NCBI RefSeq assembly: GCF_015710975.1
Contig: NZ_CP049783.1
Span: 5,714,001 to 5,778,000, forward strand
Direction: 5' to 3'
DNA: 64,000 nucleotides
Origin: Paenibacillus polymyxa
GTDB taxonomy: Bacteria > Bacillota > Bacilli > Paenibacillales > Paenibacillaceae
The notes beneath the pieces are model-generated. The model had not been told where the DNA came from and did no database searches. It saw nothing but the letters and a program-made list of their open reading frames with translations. The position numbers were made by a program, and so were the translations under genes. Positions 18,252-27,350 of the stretch are shown here, one piece after another. Position 1 is the stretch's first letter. The number at the start of each line of letters is the position of its first letter.

Positions 18252-18577
18252 ATTTATTCAAACTCCTTCATAATGGTGGATGTGGTGGACAATCCACAAT
18301 GTTGTCTGTATTCTTAAGTAGCGATATTATTGTATAAGTTTTCCCCAATACAGTGACAGTTTATTTAACTCTATAACTGCATCTTTCTGTAATGAATTCG
18401 GGGAACCCTATCCGATACATCTTAAACGAATTTATCCTTTTTAAAACAGTTTAAATTTTAAGTGTTTCTCTGGACATAGGTCCCTACTCAAGAATATCCA
18501 CATCGCATTATAGCACAGAACAATTCATGAATACCAGTAAGTTGCTTTCTGTATAATTAAAATGAGGTGAAAAAAAG
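18252..18577. other. Intergenic leader region between cshA and yitT
   Basis: A 326-bp AT-rich gap without a gene. On the minus strand TATAAT at 18512-18507 would give cshA a leader of about 250 nt. On the plus strand TATAAT near 18552 lies just before the YitT gene, but no good -35 was found for either. The leader is a plausible site for cold-dependent control, as in other DEAD-box and csp genes; no riboswitch class was recognised. Confidence 0.4.
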
Positions 18578-19399
18578 TTGTTGAAAATAGTGTTAAACTG
18601 CTTAACTGTTATTCTTGGAGCCGCTGCCATAGCATGCGGTTTTAATCTGTTTCTCGTCCCACATCACTTACTGAGCGGGGGAGTAGCCGGACTTTCCATG
18701 CTAATTGGCTATTTCACAAAATTCGATATCAGCACCATGTATTTTATCATCAATATCCCAATGCTTATTGCAGGCTGGTTTATTTTAGGCAAGCGTTTTA
18801 TTAGTCTGAGCATTCTATCGGTTATCGTTACCACGTGGATTTTGGCCTGGGTTCCCGTACAATCTGTTGTGTCTGATCCCCTGCTGGCTTCTGTCTTTGG
18901 TGGGGTAATGGTCGGCGTTGGGGCGGGTATTTCCTTTCGGGTAGGAGGGTCTACGGGCGGTTTTGACATTATCGGCTCCATCGTTACCACATATCGTGAC
19001 TTCCCCGTCGGAACTGTACTTGTGGGCATGAATGGACTGGTCATTCTCGCAGCAGGATATTTGAACGATGATTGGAATATTGCACTGGCTTCTATGTTAT
19101 CCATTTTTGTGACTGGTAAAGTGTTGGATCAAATCTATGTAAGCCATACGAAGATCACCGTCTACATCATTACAGAGCACACTGACCAGCTACTCAGCCG
19201 AATGTTGACCACGCCACGAGGTGTCAGCAAAATAAAAATTGAAGGTGCATTTTCACATACCGAAAAGGACATGCTGATGACTGTTACGACACGCTACGAG
19301 CTTGTTGAATTAAAACGCATCATTAAGGAAGTAGACCCTTCTGCTTTTGTCAATATTGTGGAAACGGTTGGAGTAATGGGTTCATTCCGCCGAAGATAA
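18578..19399 (+). CDS. YitT-family membrane protein
   Basis: A 273-residue protein with five or six transmembrane segments over residues 1-180 (DUF161, motif GGSTGGFDIIG) and a cytosolic C-terminal DUF2179 domain (YIITEHTDQLLSRM...). Bacilli carry several paralogues; a transport role is suspected but not established. The start is TTG, 8 nt after GAGGTG, followed directly by a second TTG. Confidence 0.85.
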   Translation: MLKIVLNCLTVILGAAAIACGFNLFLVPHHLLSGGVAGLSMLIGYFTKFDISTMYFIINIPMLIAGWFILGKRFISLSILSVIVTTWILAWVPVQSVVSDPLLASVFGGVMVGVGAGISFRVGGSTGGFDIIGSIVTTYRDFPVGTVLVGMNGLVILAAGYLNDDWNIALASMLSIFVTGKVLDQIYVSHTKITVYIITEHTDQLLSRMLTTPRGVSKIKIEGAFSHTEKDMLMTVTTRYELVELKRIIKEVDPSAFVNIVETVGVMGSFRRR

Positions 19400-19565
19400 G
19401 CACAAACCCAAGTGTCAAAATACTGTTTTTGTGGTACACTATATGTGCGCTGTTCCCATAGTATATAAAGACCAGCTTTACCTGCTATTTCACAGGCACT
19501 TTGCTTTTCCGAATCGTATTGAATGATTCTTTTGGAATGATTCCGAGCAGGAAAGGGTGATTTTT

Positions 19566-19760
19566 GTGGAAATGGAAACGGTAAAACTGTCCGACATTGT
19601 CTTAAGATGGTACCCGGAAATGCTCCCTTCTCTCAAAAAGAATGAGCTAAACTCGATGATTGTGCTTCGAGACGGGTTGTCCATACTCAAGCCAACGGAT
19701 GCGCTTGAAATTATTCAGTACAGTATTTGTGAGCACCAAGACAATAACTATCTTCAATAA
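19566..19760 (+). CDS. Small conserved-looking protein, 64 residues
   Basis: A short frame starting at GTG (VEMETVKLSDIVLRWYPEML) with AAAGGGTGA 5 nt upstream, followed by a hairpin terminator. The composition is that of a soluble mixed helical protein with no Cys and no membrane segment. I do not recognise the family. Strong translation signals and its own terminator argue that it is real. Confidence 0.6.
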   Translation: MEMETVKLSDIVLRWYPEMLPSLKKNELNSMIVLRDGLSILKPTDALEIIQYSICEHQDNNYLQ

Positions 19761-19773
19761 ATTTTTTTGCCAA

Positions 19774-19829
19774 GTGCCGCTTCTTCCGGTTGCATCCACA
19801 ACCGTGAAGAGAGCGGCATTATTTATGCC
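19774..19829 (+). terminator. Probable terminator after the 64-residue gene
   Basis: GTGCCGCT...GGTTG and CAACC...AGCGGCAT arms form a long imperfect hairpin followed by a broken T-run (ATTATTTAT). Confidence 0.5.
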
Positions 19830-19977
19830 TATTTACGGATTCATCGAGCGATAGTTAGGTTAATCATGTAAGACTATGCCTGATGATACCAGTATTGGTT
19901 ACAAGCGTGTTGTTTTTTCGATCCATAACTTTACGTATAATCAGGTAAGCGCCATACATAAGGGAGAGAGTTAGGAA

Positions 19978-21156
19978 ATGAATATGATTTGGGCAATTAT
20001 GCTATTGGCAATGGGAATAGGCGGAAACGGGGGCCAGTCAGCCAACGCTCCAAATGTAAAAGATACGGTGGCAACGACAATCAGCAGTGCCATGATCCAG
20101 GCACAACACAGTAATACAAAGGTAGATGCCTCCAATCCGCCGGTTAAAATTGACCCACAGCCGACCACGCCAGCTATTAAAGGTATCTATGTCACAGCCT
20201 ATAGCGCAGGCGGTTCACGTATGACTCAGCTACTCGAATTACTGGACAAGACAGAGCTCAATTCTATGGTTATCGATATTAAGGACGATGCAGGTTACAT
20301 CACTTATCCAACGACCAACCCCGAGCTTCTGAAATTGGGCAAGCCGCAAAAATTCATTAAAGATATTTCCGGTTTGATGGACCGTTTGAAAAAACATAAT
20401 GTCTATCCGATTGCTCGTATTGTTGTATTTAAGGATACGGTATTGGCCAACAAAAATCCTGAGATGTCCTTCCGCAATGCTGACGGCTCTGTTTGGAAAA
20501 ACGGCAAGGGAGATGGGTTCGTCAATCCCTATAATAAAGAAGTATGGGATTATAATATCGCCATTGCCAAGGAAGCAGCAAAACTCGGTTTTAAGGAAGT
20601 CCAATTTGACTATGTACGTTTCCCTGAAGGTTTTGAAAAAAGAGCAGACAAACTAAAATATACCAAATCCGATCAATCCCGCTCGGATACGGTCGCTGAA
20701 TTCGTACAATATGCCCGTAAAGAGCTTGCTCCACTAGGTGTGAGGGTATCGGTAGATATTTTCGGATATGCCGCATCCGTTCCTGCTGCCGAGGGTATCG
20801 GACAGGATTTCACTAAAATTTCTGAAAATGTGGATGTCATTTCACCGATGGTTTATCCAAGTCACTATACAACAGGCTGGTTTGGTGTAAAGGACCCAGA
20901 TAAAAACCCCTACCAGACAATCAAAGGATCCATGGCCGATACACACAAAAAACTCGATCCTACAGGCAAGCTAAAGCCAATTATTCGTCCGTGGATTCAG
21001 GATTTTACCGCAAGTTGGTTAGGAAGCGGACATTATGCCAAATATGGGAAAACACAAGTCGAGGACCAAATTCGCGCGCTTAAGGACATGAAGGTGGACG
21101 AATATTTACTCTGGAATGCCACTAACCGCTATACAAGCGGAGTAACCTACAAATAA
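19978..21156 (+). CDS. Putative glycoside hydrolase (DUF4015), secreted
   Basis: A 392-residue protein with a hydrophobic N-terminal signal segment (MNMIWAIMLLAMGIGG), a low-complexity linker to about residue 65, and a (beta/alpha)8-type DUF4015 domain. Family hallmarks are KGIYVTAYSAG, VIDIKDDAGYITY, the strand-4-like FDYVRFPEG and ISPMVYPSHY; the acidic residues of IDIKDD and QFDYVRFPEG are the likely catalytic area. The substrate is not known. The ATG follows AAGGGAG; a second ATG two codons later is equally close. It ends in its own terminator. Confidence 0.8.
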   Translation: MNMIWAIMLLAMGIGGNGGQSANAPNVKDTVATTISSAMIQAQHSNTKVDASNPPVKIDPQPTTPAIKGIYVTAYSAGGSRMTQLLELLDKTELNSMVIDIKDDAGYITYPTTNPELLKLGKPQKFIKDISGLMDRLKKHNVYPIARIVVFKDTVLANKNPEMSFRNADGSVWKNGKGDGFVNPYNKEVWDYNIAIAKEAAKLGFKEVQFDYVRFPEGFEKRADKLKYTKSDQSRSDTVAEFVQYARKELAPLGVRVSVDIFGYAASVPAAEGIGQDFTKISENVDVISPMVYPSHYTTGWFGVKDPDKNPYQTIKGSMADTHKKLDPTGKLKPIIRPWIQDFTASWLGSGHYAKYGKTQVEDQIRALKDMKVDEYLLWNATNRYTSGVTYK

Positions 21157-21214
21157 CTATCCTTCTGACTCCTCTTTTTTTATACGAATTTTAGAACTTA
21201 TATCTTTATTATCG

Positions 21215-21255
21215 AAGACTGCCCCGTTGTTTGACGAACGGATGCAGTCTTTTTT
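21215..21255 (+). terminator. Terminator after the DUF4015 gene
   Basis: AGACTGC...CCGTT and AACGG...GCAGTCT arms are followed by TTTTTT. Confidence 0.8.
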
Positions 21256-21349
21256 ATGGCTGTTCAATTGTTGCAGTATCCCTTACAATAAAATTTACAT
21301 GTTATGATATGTACAAATAATCAAACCCTAGTAAATGAGGATAACAAAA

Positions 21350-22720
21350 ATGCAATTGACTCTAACCATGGGACAGAAATGGAAGCAGCTTTTTTACATT
21401 TTGCTCCCTATTCTGATTACCCAGCTTGCACTATCTGCCATGACTTTTTTCGACACTAATATGTCGGGACACTTTTCCCCTGCCGATCTAGCTGGAGTAG
21501 CTATCGGAGTAAGCCTATGGGTCCCTGTACAAACAGGCCTTAATGGCATACTTATGGCTATTACCCCCATTGTATCGCAATTGGTGGGTGCACAACGCAA
21601 AGATAAAGTCTCCTACTATGTCATTCAGGCTCTTTGGCTGTCTCTCGTCCTATCCATCGTCGTTTTAATTGCTGGCATCATTTTGGTAAAGCCTATATTA
21701 AACGGTATGAATCTGGAATTGAGAGTTCATAATGTGGCTCTGTACTATCTTTGTGCGATGGCCTTTGGTGTTGTCCCTCTATTTGCCTACACTGTGCTCC
21801 GAAGCTTTATGGATGCATTAGGACAAACCCGTTTTACGATGTTAATCACGCTCATGTCATTGCCCATCAATGTTTTATTGAACTATCTACTTATTTATGG
21901 TAACTGGGGTTTTCCCCGTTTGGGGGGTGTAGGCTCCGGGGTAGCAACGGCTACCACCTACTGGATTATTATGCTGGTCGCTGGTATTACTGCGCATCGG
22001 GGAAAAATATTTGCCGAATACCGAATCTTTAGCAAAATATACGGGATTGCGGCCAGTGCTTTAAAAGAGCTTATCAAAATCGGGGTACCTATTGGATTTG
22101 CTATATTTTTTGAGACTGCCGTCTTTTCAGCTGTCACGCTCTTCATGAGCAGCTATAACACAGCTACCATAGCCGCTCATCAGGCAGCCATGAACTTTGC
22201 ATCTACGCTGTATATGATTCCACTCAGTATTTGCATGGCACTTACGATTTTGGTCGGATTTGAAACAGGAGCTTCCCGTCCACGAGATGCCAAAACGTAT
22301 AGCGTAATGGGCATTAGCAGCGCAGTAGGCCTATCATTGATTACAGCTATTATACTGCTTATCTGGGGTGAACAGGTCGCTCGACTTTACTCTACTGACC
22401 TGCAGGTCATTCAATTGGCCCAGCACTTTTTAATCTATGCGATTTTCTTTCAGATCTCTGATGCTGTCGCTACACCAACACAAGGAGCGCTACGCGGGTA
22501 TAAAGATGTCAATCCGGCCTTTTTACTCACATTCCTGTCCTATTGGGTAATTGGGCTTCCTGTAGGGTATATACTCGCACGCTGGACCACGTGGGGACCT
22601 TACGGCTACTGGATTGGCTTGATTACAGGTCTGGCCGTAGGCGCCATTTTACTTCTCTGGCGTTTGGTAAGAGTGCAACATCGTTTTGCCGAACAAAAAC
22701 AACACGCAAAGGCTACTTAG
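21350..22720 (+). CDS. MATE-family multidrug efflux transporter (NorM-like)
   Basis: A 456-residue membrane protein with twelve hydrophobic segments in two similar halves, as in the MATE fold; exports cationic drugs by cation antiport. Family features are visible at the start of the first half (ILITQLALSAMTFFDTNMSGHF) and the matching position of the second (GVPIGFAIFFETAVFSAVTLF). The ATG at 21350 has AGGA 8 nt upstream, so the five-codon longer form is less likely. Its stop overlaps the stop of the convergent DUF3906 gene by three bases. Unlike the second MATE gene of the window, it is NorM-like. Confidence 0.88.
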   Translation: MQLTLTMGQKWKQLFYILLPILITQLALSAMTFFDTNMSGHFSPADLAGVAIGVSLWVPVQTGLNGILMAITPIVSQLVGAQRKDKVSYYVIQALWLSLVLSIVVLIAGIILVKPILNGMNLELRVHNVALYYLCAMAFGVVPLFAYTVLRSFMDALGQTRFTMLITLMSLPINVLLNYLLIYGNWGFPRLGGVGSGVATATTYWIIMLVAGITAHRGKIFAEYRIFSKIYGIAASALKELIKIGVPIGFAIFFETAVFSAVTLFMSSYNTATIAAHQAAMNFASTLYMIPLSICMALTILVGFETGASRPRDAKTYSVMGISSAVGLSLITAIILLIWGEQVARLYSTDLQVIQLAQHFLIYAIFFQISDAVATPTQGALRGYKDVNPAFLLTFLSYWVIGLPVGYILARWTTWGPYGYWIGLITGLAVGAILLLWRLVRVQHRFAEQKQHAKAT

Positions 22721-22733
22721 TCTTTGCGTGTTT
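22701..22733. terminator. Terminator hairpin over two convergent stop codons
   Basis: AACACGCAAAG and CTTTGCGTGTTT form a perfect stem whose loop carries the stop codons of the MATE gene and the DUF3906 gene. Confidence 0.75.
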
Positions 22734-22926
22734 CGATTACATATGCTACACCAGCAGTAATTCGTTTCTTCTCTACGATAGCCACTTCCTTTAGCTCGGG
22801 GGGATATAAAAAGTGTCTCTCCACATGTTGGTCCATTTCCTCAAATGCCTGTTCCTCATTCTCAGCAGCAAGAATGACGGTCAGTGCTCCTTCCGAGCTG
22901 TCCACTTCCATTTTGAATAAATACAT
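22717..22926 (-). CDS. DUF3906-family protein
   Basis: A 69-residue protein (MYLFKMEVDSSEGALTVILA) resembling the short Bacillales DUF3906 family: a beta-alpha-beta pattern with the conserved VEKHF-like (VERHFLYPPEL) and EKKRI segments. AGGAGGT stands 8 nt before the ATG. Function unknown. It follows pfkA after that gene's terminator. Confidence 0.75.
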   Translation of the reverse strand: MYLFKMEVDSSEGALTVILAAENEEQAFEEMDQHVERHFLYPPELKEVAIVEKKRITAGVAYVIETRKD

Positions 22927-22958
22927 GCATGATTACCTCCTGACCCCTATTCAAAGCT

Positions 22959-22998
22959 AAAAAAATAGCGGATGACTCAGGTCATCCGCATAATTTTA
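22959..22998 (-). terminator. Terminator after pfkA
   Basis: A perfect stem GCGGATGAC-ctga-GTCATCCGC followed on the minus strand by TATTTTTTT. Confidence 0.85.
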
Positions 22999-23043
22999 AT
23001 TTTCCCCATATCAGAGCCCATCTACTAAACGTAAAGGTTCTTA

Positions 23044-24015
23044 TTATTGGGACAAACGCAGAGCCAACTCATAAAGCTCCATGTTGAAATCTTTTTTGGT
23101 GCTTACAACCTTGCCAATATCTGTAGCTACCAGCTTACCGTCGATCGTTCCGCAAGCTTTGTCAGATACACCCTCAATCAATTGACGAACAGCAAAGTCA
23201 CCCAAACGGCTTGCCAGGTTGCGGTCAAACGCGGTTGGTGTACCTCCACGTTGAATGTGTCCAAGCACTGTAACACGAGGCTCATAATCCGGACAGTTTT
23301 CTTGGATTACTTTGGCTACTGTTTCGCCTTTGCCTACACCCTCAGCAACGATAATGATACTGTGGCGTTTGCCATGTTTGAAGTTTTGTTTCATCCGATC
23401 GGATACTTCATTCAGGTCAAATTCTACCTCAGGTACCAAGATCGTTTCTGCACCGGAAGCCAGACCCGCATGGAGAGCAATATCTCCACAATGGCGTCCC
23501 ATAACTTCCACGATGGAAGAACGTTCATGGGAAGACATCGTATCACGCAGCTTGTTGATTGCGTCCACTACAATACTTACCGCCGTATCAAAACCAATGG
23601 TGTAGTCTGTGAAGGAAATATCATTGTCAATTGTTCCTGGAAGACACATGGTTTTAATGCCTTGCTTGGTCAGCTTGTTAGCCCCTTGATAAGAACCGTC
23701 GCCACCGATGACGACTACGCCGTCAATTCCACGATTACGCAAAATTTCAGCGCCACGCTTCTGACCTTCTTCAGTCGTAAATTCCAGACATCTTGCAGAT
23801 TGAAGTACAGTACCCCCACGTTGGATAATATCTCCGACGCTTCTCAGGTCCATTGGAAAAATATCATCGTTCAAAAGGCCTTGATATCCACGTTGAATCC
23901 CGAATACTTCCAGTCCAAAATACAATCCGCTACGCACGACGGCGCGAACTGCCGCGTTCATCCCTTGTGAATCTCCACCACTTGTTAATACTGCAATTTT
24001 CTTAACTGCTGTCAT
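23044..24015 (-). CDS. pfkA: ATP-dependent 6-phosphofructokinase
   Basis: Commits fructose 6-phosphate to glycolysis; 323 residues, the usual length of the allosteric bacterial enzyme. The ATP site is GGDSQGMN (most homologues have GGDAPGMN), with GGDGSYQGA for nucleotide, PGTIDNDI with the catalytic Asp, and MGRHCGDIA and the HIQRGG substrate stretch. GGAGG lies 8 nt before the ATG. It is followed by a terminator, and the terpene synthase gene lies just upstream (23 bp) on the same strand, so the two may share a transcript. No pyk gene is adjacent. Confidence 0.95.
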   Translation of the reverse strand: MTAVKKIAVLTSGGDSQGMNAAVRAVVRSGLYFGLEVFGIQRGYQGLLNDDIFPMDLRSVGDIIQRGGTVLQSARCLEFTTEEGQKRGAEILRNRGIDGVVVIGGDGSYQGANKLTKQGIKTMCLPGTIDNDISFTDYTIGFDTAVSIVVDAINKLRDTMSSHERSSIVEVMGRHCGDIALHAGLASGAETILVPEVEFDLNEVSDRMKQNFKHGKRHSIIIVAEGVGKGETVAKVIQENCPDYEPRVTVLGHIQRGGTPTAFDRNLASRLGDFAVRQLIEGVSDKACGTIDGKLVATDIGKVVSTKKDFNMELYELALRLSQ

Positions 24016-24038
24016 GATTTATGACCTCCTCAAAATAA

Positions 24039-25136
24039 TCATATAAGCCTTCTTATCCATCGACTGTTTAATAGGAAAAACAAACGCATGAGCGGACTAT
24101 TTTTCATTAAACGTCTCGAAACAGCGCGAACATCCTGCTGCTCACTAACTTTAGGGTCGGATAAATATAAAGCCAGCAATCCCTCGATAATCATCCGGTG
24201 AAAGGAGCTGGCAGGGACATCTGCAATATCAGCCCGCGCCCGATTCACAACGTAGGCGATCCGGTCCAGCATCATGTCGGTATCTTCATAATAATTGCAA
24301 AAGTTAAGATCTCCGCCCTTCCGGTCTTCGTCTTGATCGATTAGATAATCCAGCAAAATATGAAGACTGCACACATGTGGAAAATACGATGCATGTATTG
24401 AGGCAGCCCCCGCATCTGTGAGATGCCGGTCGCTGGCAGCAAGAAACAGCATAAAGACCCCCAGGGTTGAGCCAGTAGCCGCAGCAAACTCGTTCCAGCG
24501 CAGCTCGGGTGTACGGTCTTTATGAATCGACCACCAGTCCAAAAGCGCTTGTTCCCGCAGCTCGGGTTTAATATGCTTGTATACTTGCAAATCCGTGTAT
24601 AATCGCGCCAAATCCTGAACGTAAGGCATTGCCGCCTCATAGCCCGGAAGCCTGCTTACACAAGACTGACAGGTTGTCACCAGCCCGGTCAAATAACCGC
24701 CATCCTCCTGCTCACGACGCAACTCATAATAATTCACTGGCCTAGCCGCCGGATTAACCGCATCCAGCATCGACTGATGCAGCAACCTAAAATCATCCGG
24801 GTCCATCGACGTACTACGATCACACAGGTTGTCCAGATAATCGCTAATCGTCTGGTACGCCACAATCAACGGAATTAGCGTCTGCCGGTCAGACATATTG
24901 GCTGCAGCATAAACCGCTCCCCCCACGCAGTGAAACGTCTTCTCTGCTATGCTCGCAAGCGCCTGGCTTCTCAGCTCAGGGTCCGGAATCTGTTCGGCCT
25001 TGCTCTTCCAGTTACTCAATTCTTGTTTCGTTTCAGGGAGAATGTGCTTGTACATTCGGCTCATTAGACCTATGGGGCCTCTCGGTACTTGATAACGTCC
25101 TTGCTCAACATAACTCAAATGACGGTGCCTCCACAT
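24039..25136 (-). CDS. ytpB: Tetraprenyl-beta-curcumene synthase (YtpB family, DUF2600)
   Basis: A large terpene synthase that cyclises heptaprenyl (C35) diphosphate to tetraprenyl-beta-curcumene, precursor of the sesquarterpenes made through squalene-hopene cyclase in Bacillus. The 365 residues align with my recollection of Bacillus YtpB throughout: KSFHC-like KTFHCVGGAVYAA, VAYQTISDYLDNLCDRST with the Asp-rich metal motif, EEQEDGGYL-like REQEDGGYL and LHILLDYLIDQDEDR. The ATG start is unsure: no ribosome binding site is visible and TATAAT lies only 15 nt upstream, so the true start may lie inside, near VPRGPIGLMSRM. No sqhC or heptaprenyl diphosphate synthase gene is in the window. Confidence 0.88.
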   Translation of the reverse strand: MWRHRHLSYVEQGRYQVPRGPIGLMSRMYKHILPETKQELSNWKSKAEQIPDPELRSQALASIAEKTFHCVGGAVYAAANMSDRQTLIPLIVAYQTISDYLDNLCDRSTSMDPDDFRLLHQSMLDAVNPAARPVNYYELRREQEDGGYLTGLVTTCQSCVSRLPGYEAAMPYVQDLARLYTDLQVYKHIKPELREQALLDWWSIHKDRTPELRWNEFAAATGSTLGVFMLFLAASDRHLTDAGAASIHASYFPHVCSLHILLDYLIDQDEDRKGGDLNFCNYYEDTDMMLDRIAYVVNRARADIADVPASSFHRMIIEGLLALYLSDPKVSEQQDVRAVSRRLMKNSPLMRLFFLLNSRWIRRLI

Positions 25137-25355
25137 TGTTGTCTACGTAATTATACCTATCCAAACCATATTCATTATAATATGATCGACCTTTTAGCAC
25201 AAATGAACAACCTCACTTTTTTCTTTACTATTCAAGAAAAATGAGCTCTTCTCACAAAAACGCTTTGTAGCCGTGCCACTGAATTAGCCAAAAATAACAG
25301 TCAAACTAGATCCACCCTTATAAAACTTTAATCGCAAATAGTAGAATTGTCCTAT

Positions 25356-26771
25356 CTATCCCTTGTCCTCGGCCAGCTTCATGCCTTGGTTTCCCTCTCC
25401 CATGCTAGCCTGCTTCCATTTTCCGAAAACGTAATAGAAAATAACTGCTACGGCGGAGATCGTAAAACCAATAGGAAAGCTCCACCATACAGCATCCAGC
25501 CCATACTCATCGACAAATGCATAGGCCAAAGGTATACGAATGCCCCATAATGAAATAATGGTAATGAACAGCGGCACCATTACAGAACCCGTAGATCGAA
25601 CAACGCCTGTAATGACATTGGTAATACCGAATATAACAAAAGACCACAAGGTGATCAGATTAATCTGCATACCCAGTTCCAATGCCCCTCCCGTAGAAGG
25701 AAGAAACATCAGTAAGGCTTGACGGTTAAATACGTAAATGAATATTACAGCCCCACCAGTCAATACAAAATTATACACAATCCCAATCCAGGTTGTCCTG
25801 CGCACTCGATCCCAGCGTCCGGCTCCGATATTTTGAGCGGCGAAGGAAGATACGGCTGCACCTAATGCCATGGCCGGCATCTGCACATAGCTGGACAAAT
25901 TGTTAGCTGCTGTATAGGCTGCCGCTGCGACTGTCCCGTAGCCGTTGATCAGGTTCATTAAAGCAATCGCACTGGTGGAGACAGCAATCATCTGCAGTCC
26001 CATCGGGACTCCTTTACGAATAAGGGTCCAAATAATCTTCCAATCAAATTGAAGTAAGTGAAGCTCTGAAGATGTAATGCGCAGAAAGTATTTTACACGA
26101 TATAGGTAAATGAGAATCAATACAAAGCTGATCCCTTGAGCAATCAGGGTAGCTGTGGCGGAGCCTCCGATGCCCATAGCAGGGATCGGCCCCCATCCGA
26201 ATATGAGTAGTGGGTTGAGTAAAACATCCAGTACGACGGAAACGAGCAGAAAATAAAATGGTGTTTTGGAATCTCCAGCCCCTCTCATTACGGTCATGAT
26301 GTAGTTATATCCGTACAAAAAGGGCATACCCGCGAAAATAATGCGCGTATAGGTGATCGCCATATCGACTGATTCGGCAGGCGTATTGAGTACATGAAGA
26401 ATCCAAGGTGAGCCCAAAAACCCAATAATACCTATAGCAAAAGCAAGCACCAGGAAAAAGACAGCGCTTGTACCTACTACACGCTTCGTTTCTGCTATGT
26501 CACCCGCTCCGATATGTTGTCCAATCAGAATAGTGGCCGCCATGGTGACTCCAAAAATCGAGCTGATCAGAAAGAACATTATAATATTTCCATTCGAAGC
26601 GGCAGTCAATGCGGCTTCTCCCAGAAACTTCCCAACCCAGATTGAATTAATCGTTCCATTCAAGGATTGCAAAATGTTTCCGAACAGCATCGGCAAAGAG
26701 AACATAAACAGTGTTTTGGCAATAGGGCCTTCAATCAGGGAAGGATTACGATTAGCCTCTGCTGCACTCAT
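25356..26771 (-). CDS. MATE-family efflux transporter (DinF/YoeA-like branch)
   Basis: A 471-residue twelve-helix antiporter. The first-half signature FMFSLPMLFGNILQSLNGTINSIWVGKFLG and the equivalent VPMGLQMIAVSTSAIALMNLINGYG are typical of the MATE branch with short N-termini found in Gram-positives. GAGGGAG lies 8 nt before the ATG. Substrate unknown. It is monocistronic as far as can be seen, with 220 bp before the next gene. Confidence 0.88.
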   Translation of the reverse strand: MSAAEANRNPSLIEGPIAKTLFMFSLPMLFGNILQSLNGTINSIWVGKFLGEAALTAASNGNIIMFFLISSIFGVTMAATILIGQHIGAGDIAETKRVVGTSAVFFLVLAFAIGIIGFLGSPWILHVLNTPAESVDMAITYTRIIFAGMPFLYGYNYIMTVMRGAGDSKTPFYFLLVSVVLDVLLNPLLIFGWGPIPAMGIGGSATATLIAQGISFVLILIYLYRVKYFLRITSSELHLLQFDWKIIWTLIRKGVPMGLQMIAVSTSAIALMNLINGYGTVAAAAYTAANNLSSYVQMPAMALGAAVSSFAAQNIGAGRWDRVRRTTWIGIVYNFVLTGGAVIFIYVFNRQALLMFLPSTGGALELGMQINLITLWSFVIFGITNVITGVVRSTGSVMVPLFITIISLWGIRIPLAYAFVDEYGLDAVWWSFPIGFTISAVAVIFYYVFGKWKQASMGEGNQGMKLAEDKG

Positions 26772-26870
26772 TTTCTCAGCTCCCTCAACTTAAGATAACT
26801 CACGCTTAGTTTTATTACGTATAATACCCTATTCCGGCCCAACCTTCTCATATCATAAACGTTTTTACGC

Positions 26871-26909
26871 AAAAAAGCGCAGCTCCTTAAATGTAAGGAA
26901 CTGCGCTCT
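26871..26909 (-). terminator. Terminator after the cold-shock gene
   Basis: Minus-strand arms GAGCGCAGTTCCTTA and TAAGGAGCTGCGCTTTTTT, about 70 nt after the csp stop codon. Confidence 0.85.
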
Positions 26910-26979
26910 CAATTCATCGTTTAACCGTAATATATAAGACATCCGTAAAAACGGAACATTTCTTACAATTCAGTTACAC

Positions 26980-27177
26980 TTACAGTTTGATTACGTTAGC
27001 TGCTTGTGGTCCACGGTTGCCTTCAGTAATTTCGAATTCAACATCTTGACCTTCTTCCAAAGTTTTAAAACCGTCGCCTTGGATTGCGGAGAAATGTACA
27101 AATACATCCTCGCCACCATCCACTTGGATGAAGCCATAACCTTTTTCTGCGTTAAACCATTTAACTGTACCTTTCAA
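26980..27177 (-). CDS. Cold-shock protein, CspB/CspD type
   Basis: A 65-residue single-stranded nucleic-acid-binding protein (RNA chaperone). The whole chain is one cold-shock domain with RNP1 KGYGFIQV and RNP2 VFVHF. The start codon is TTG (MKGTVKWFN), with AGGAGG 7 nt upstream, a notable choice for what is usually a highly expressed gene. The promoter and leader hairpin are annotated separately. Confidence 0.96.
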   Translation of the reverse strand: MKGTVKWFNAEKGYGFIQVDGGEDVFVHFSAIQGDGFKTLEEGQDVEFEITEGNRGPQAANVIKL

Positions 27178-27199
27178 GTGAACAACCTCCTAAAAATAC

Positions 27200-27213
27200 C
27201 GCCATCTATGGCG
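27200..27213 (-). promoter_or_regulatory. Leader hairpin of the cold-shock gene
   Basis: CGCCATAGATGGCG, a 6-bp palindromic stem at the 5' end of the predicted 39-nt leader, just before the ribosome binding site. It could protect the message or respond to temperature. Confidence 0.4.
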
Positions 27214-27222
27214 AATATCCAT

Positions 27223-27251
27223 ATTATACTTCATGCTTTTTCACATTGCAA
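27223..27251 (-). promoter_or_regulatory. Promoter of the cold-shock gene
   Basis: Minus-strand TTGCAA (27251-27246), 17-nt spacer, TATAAT (27228-27223); start of transcription expected near 27216. Confidence 0.65.
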
Positions 27252-27350
27252 TTGGTGTTTTTCCGGGTTTTACGGTCTGGAATGATTTGCTTTTGCGGCA
27301 GAAACTGCGGTATCATGAACCAAAACATCTATAAAATCGGAGACATGCAT

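Noticed and set aside
23047..23970. 307-codon open frame on the plus strand opposite pfkA
   Set aside because: No ribosome binding site, no recognisable domain; an antisense shadow of the well-conserved pfkA.
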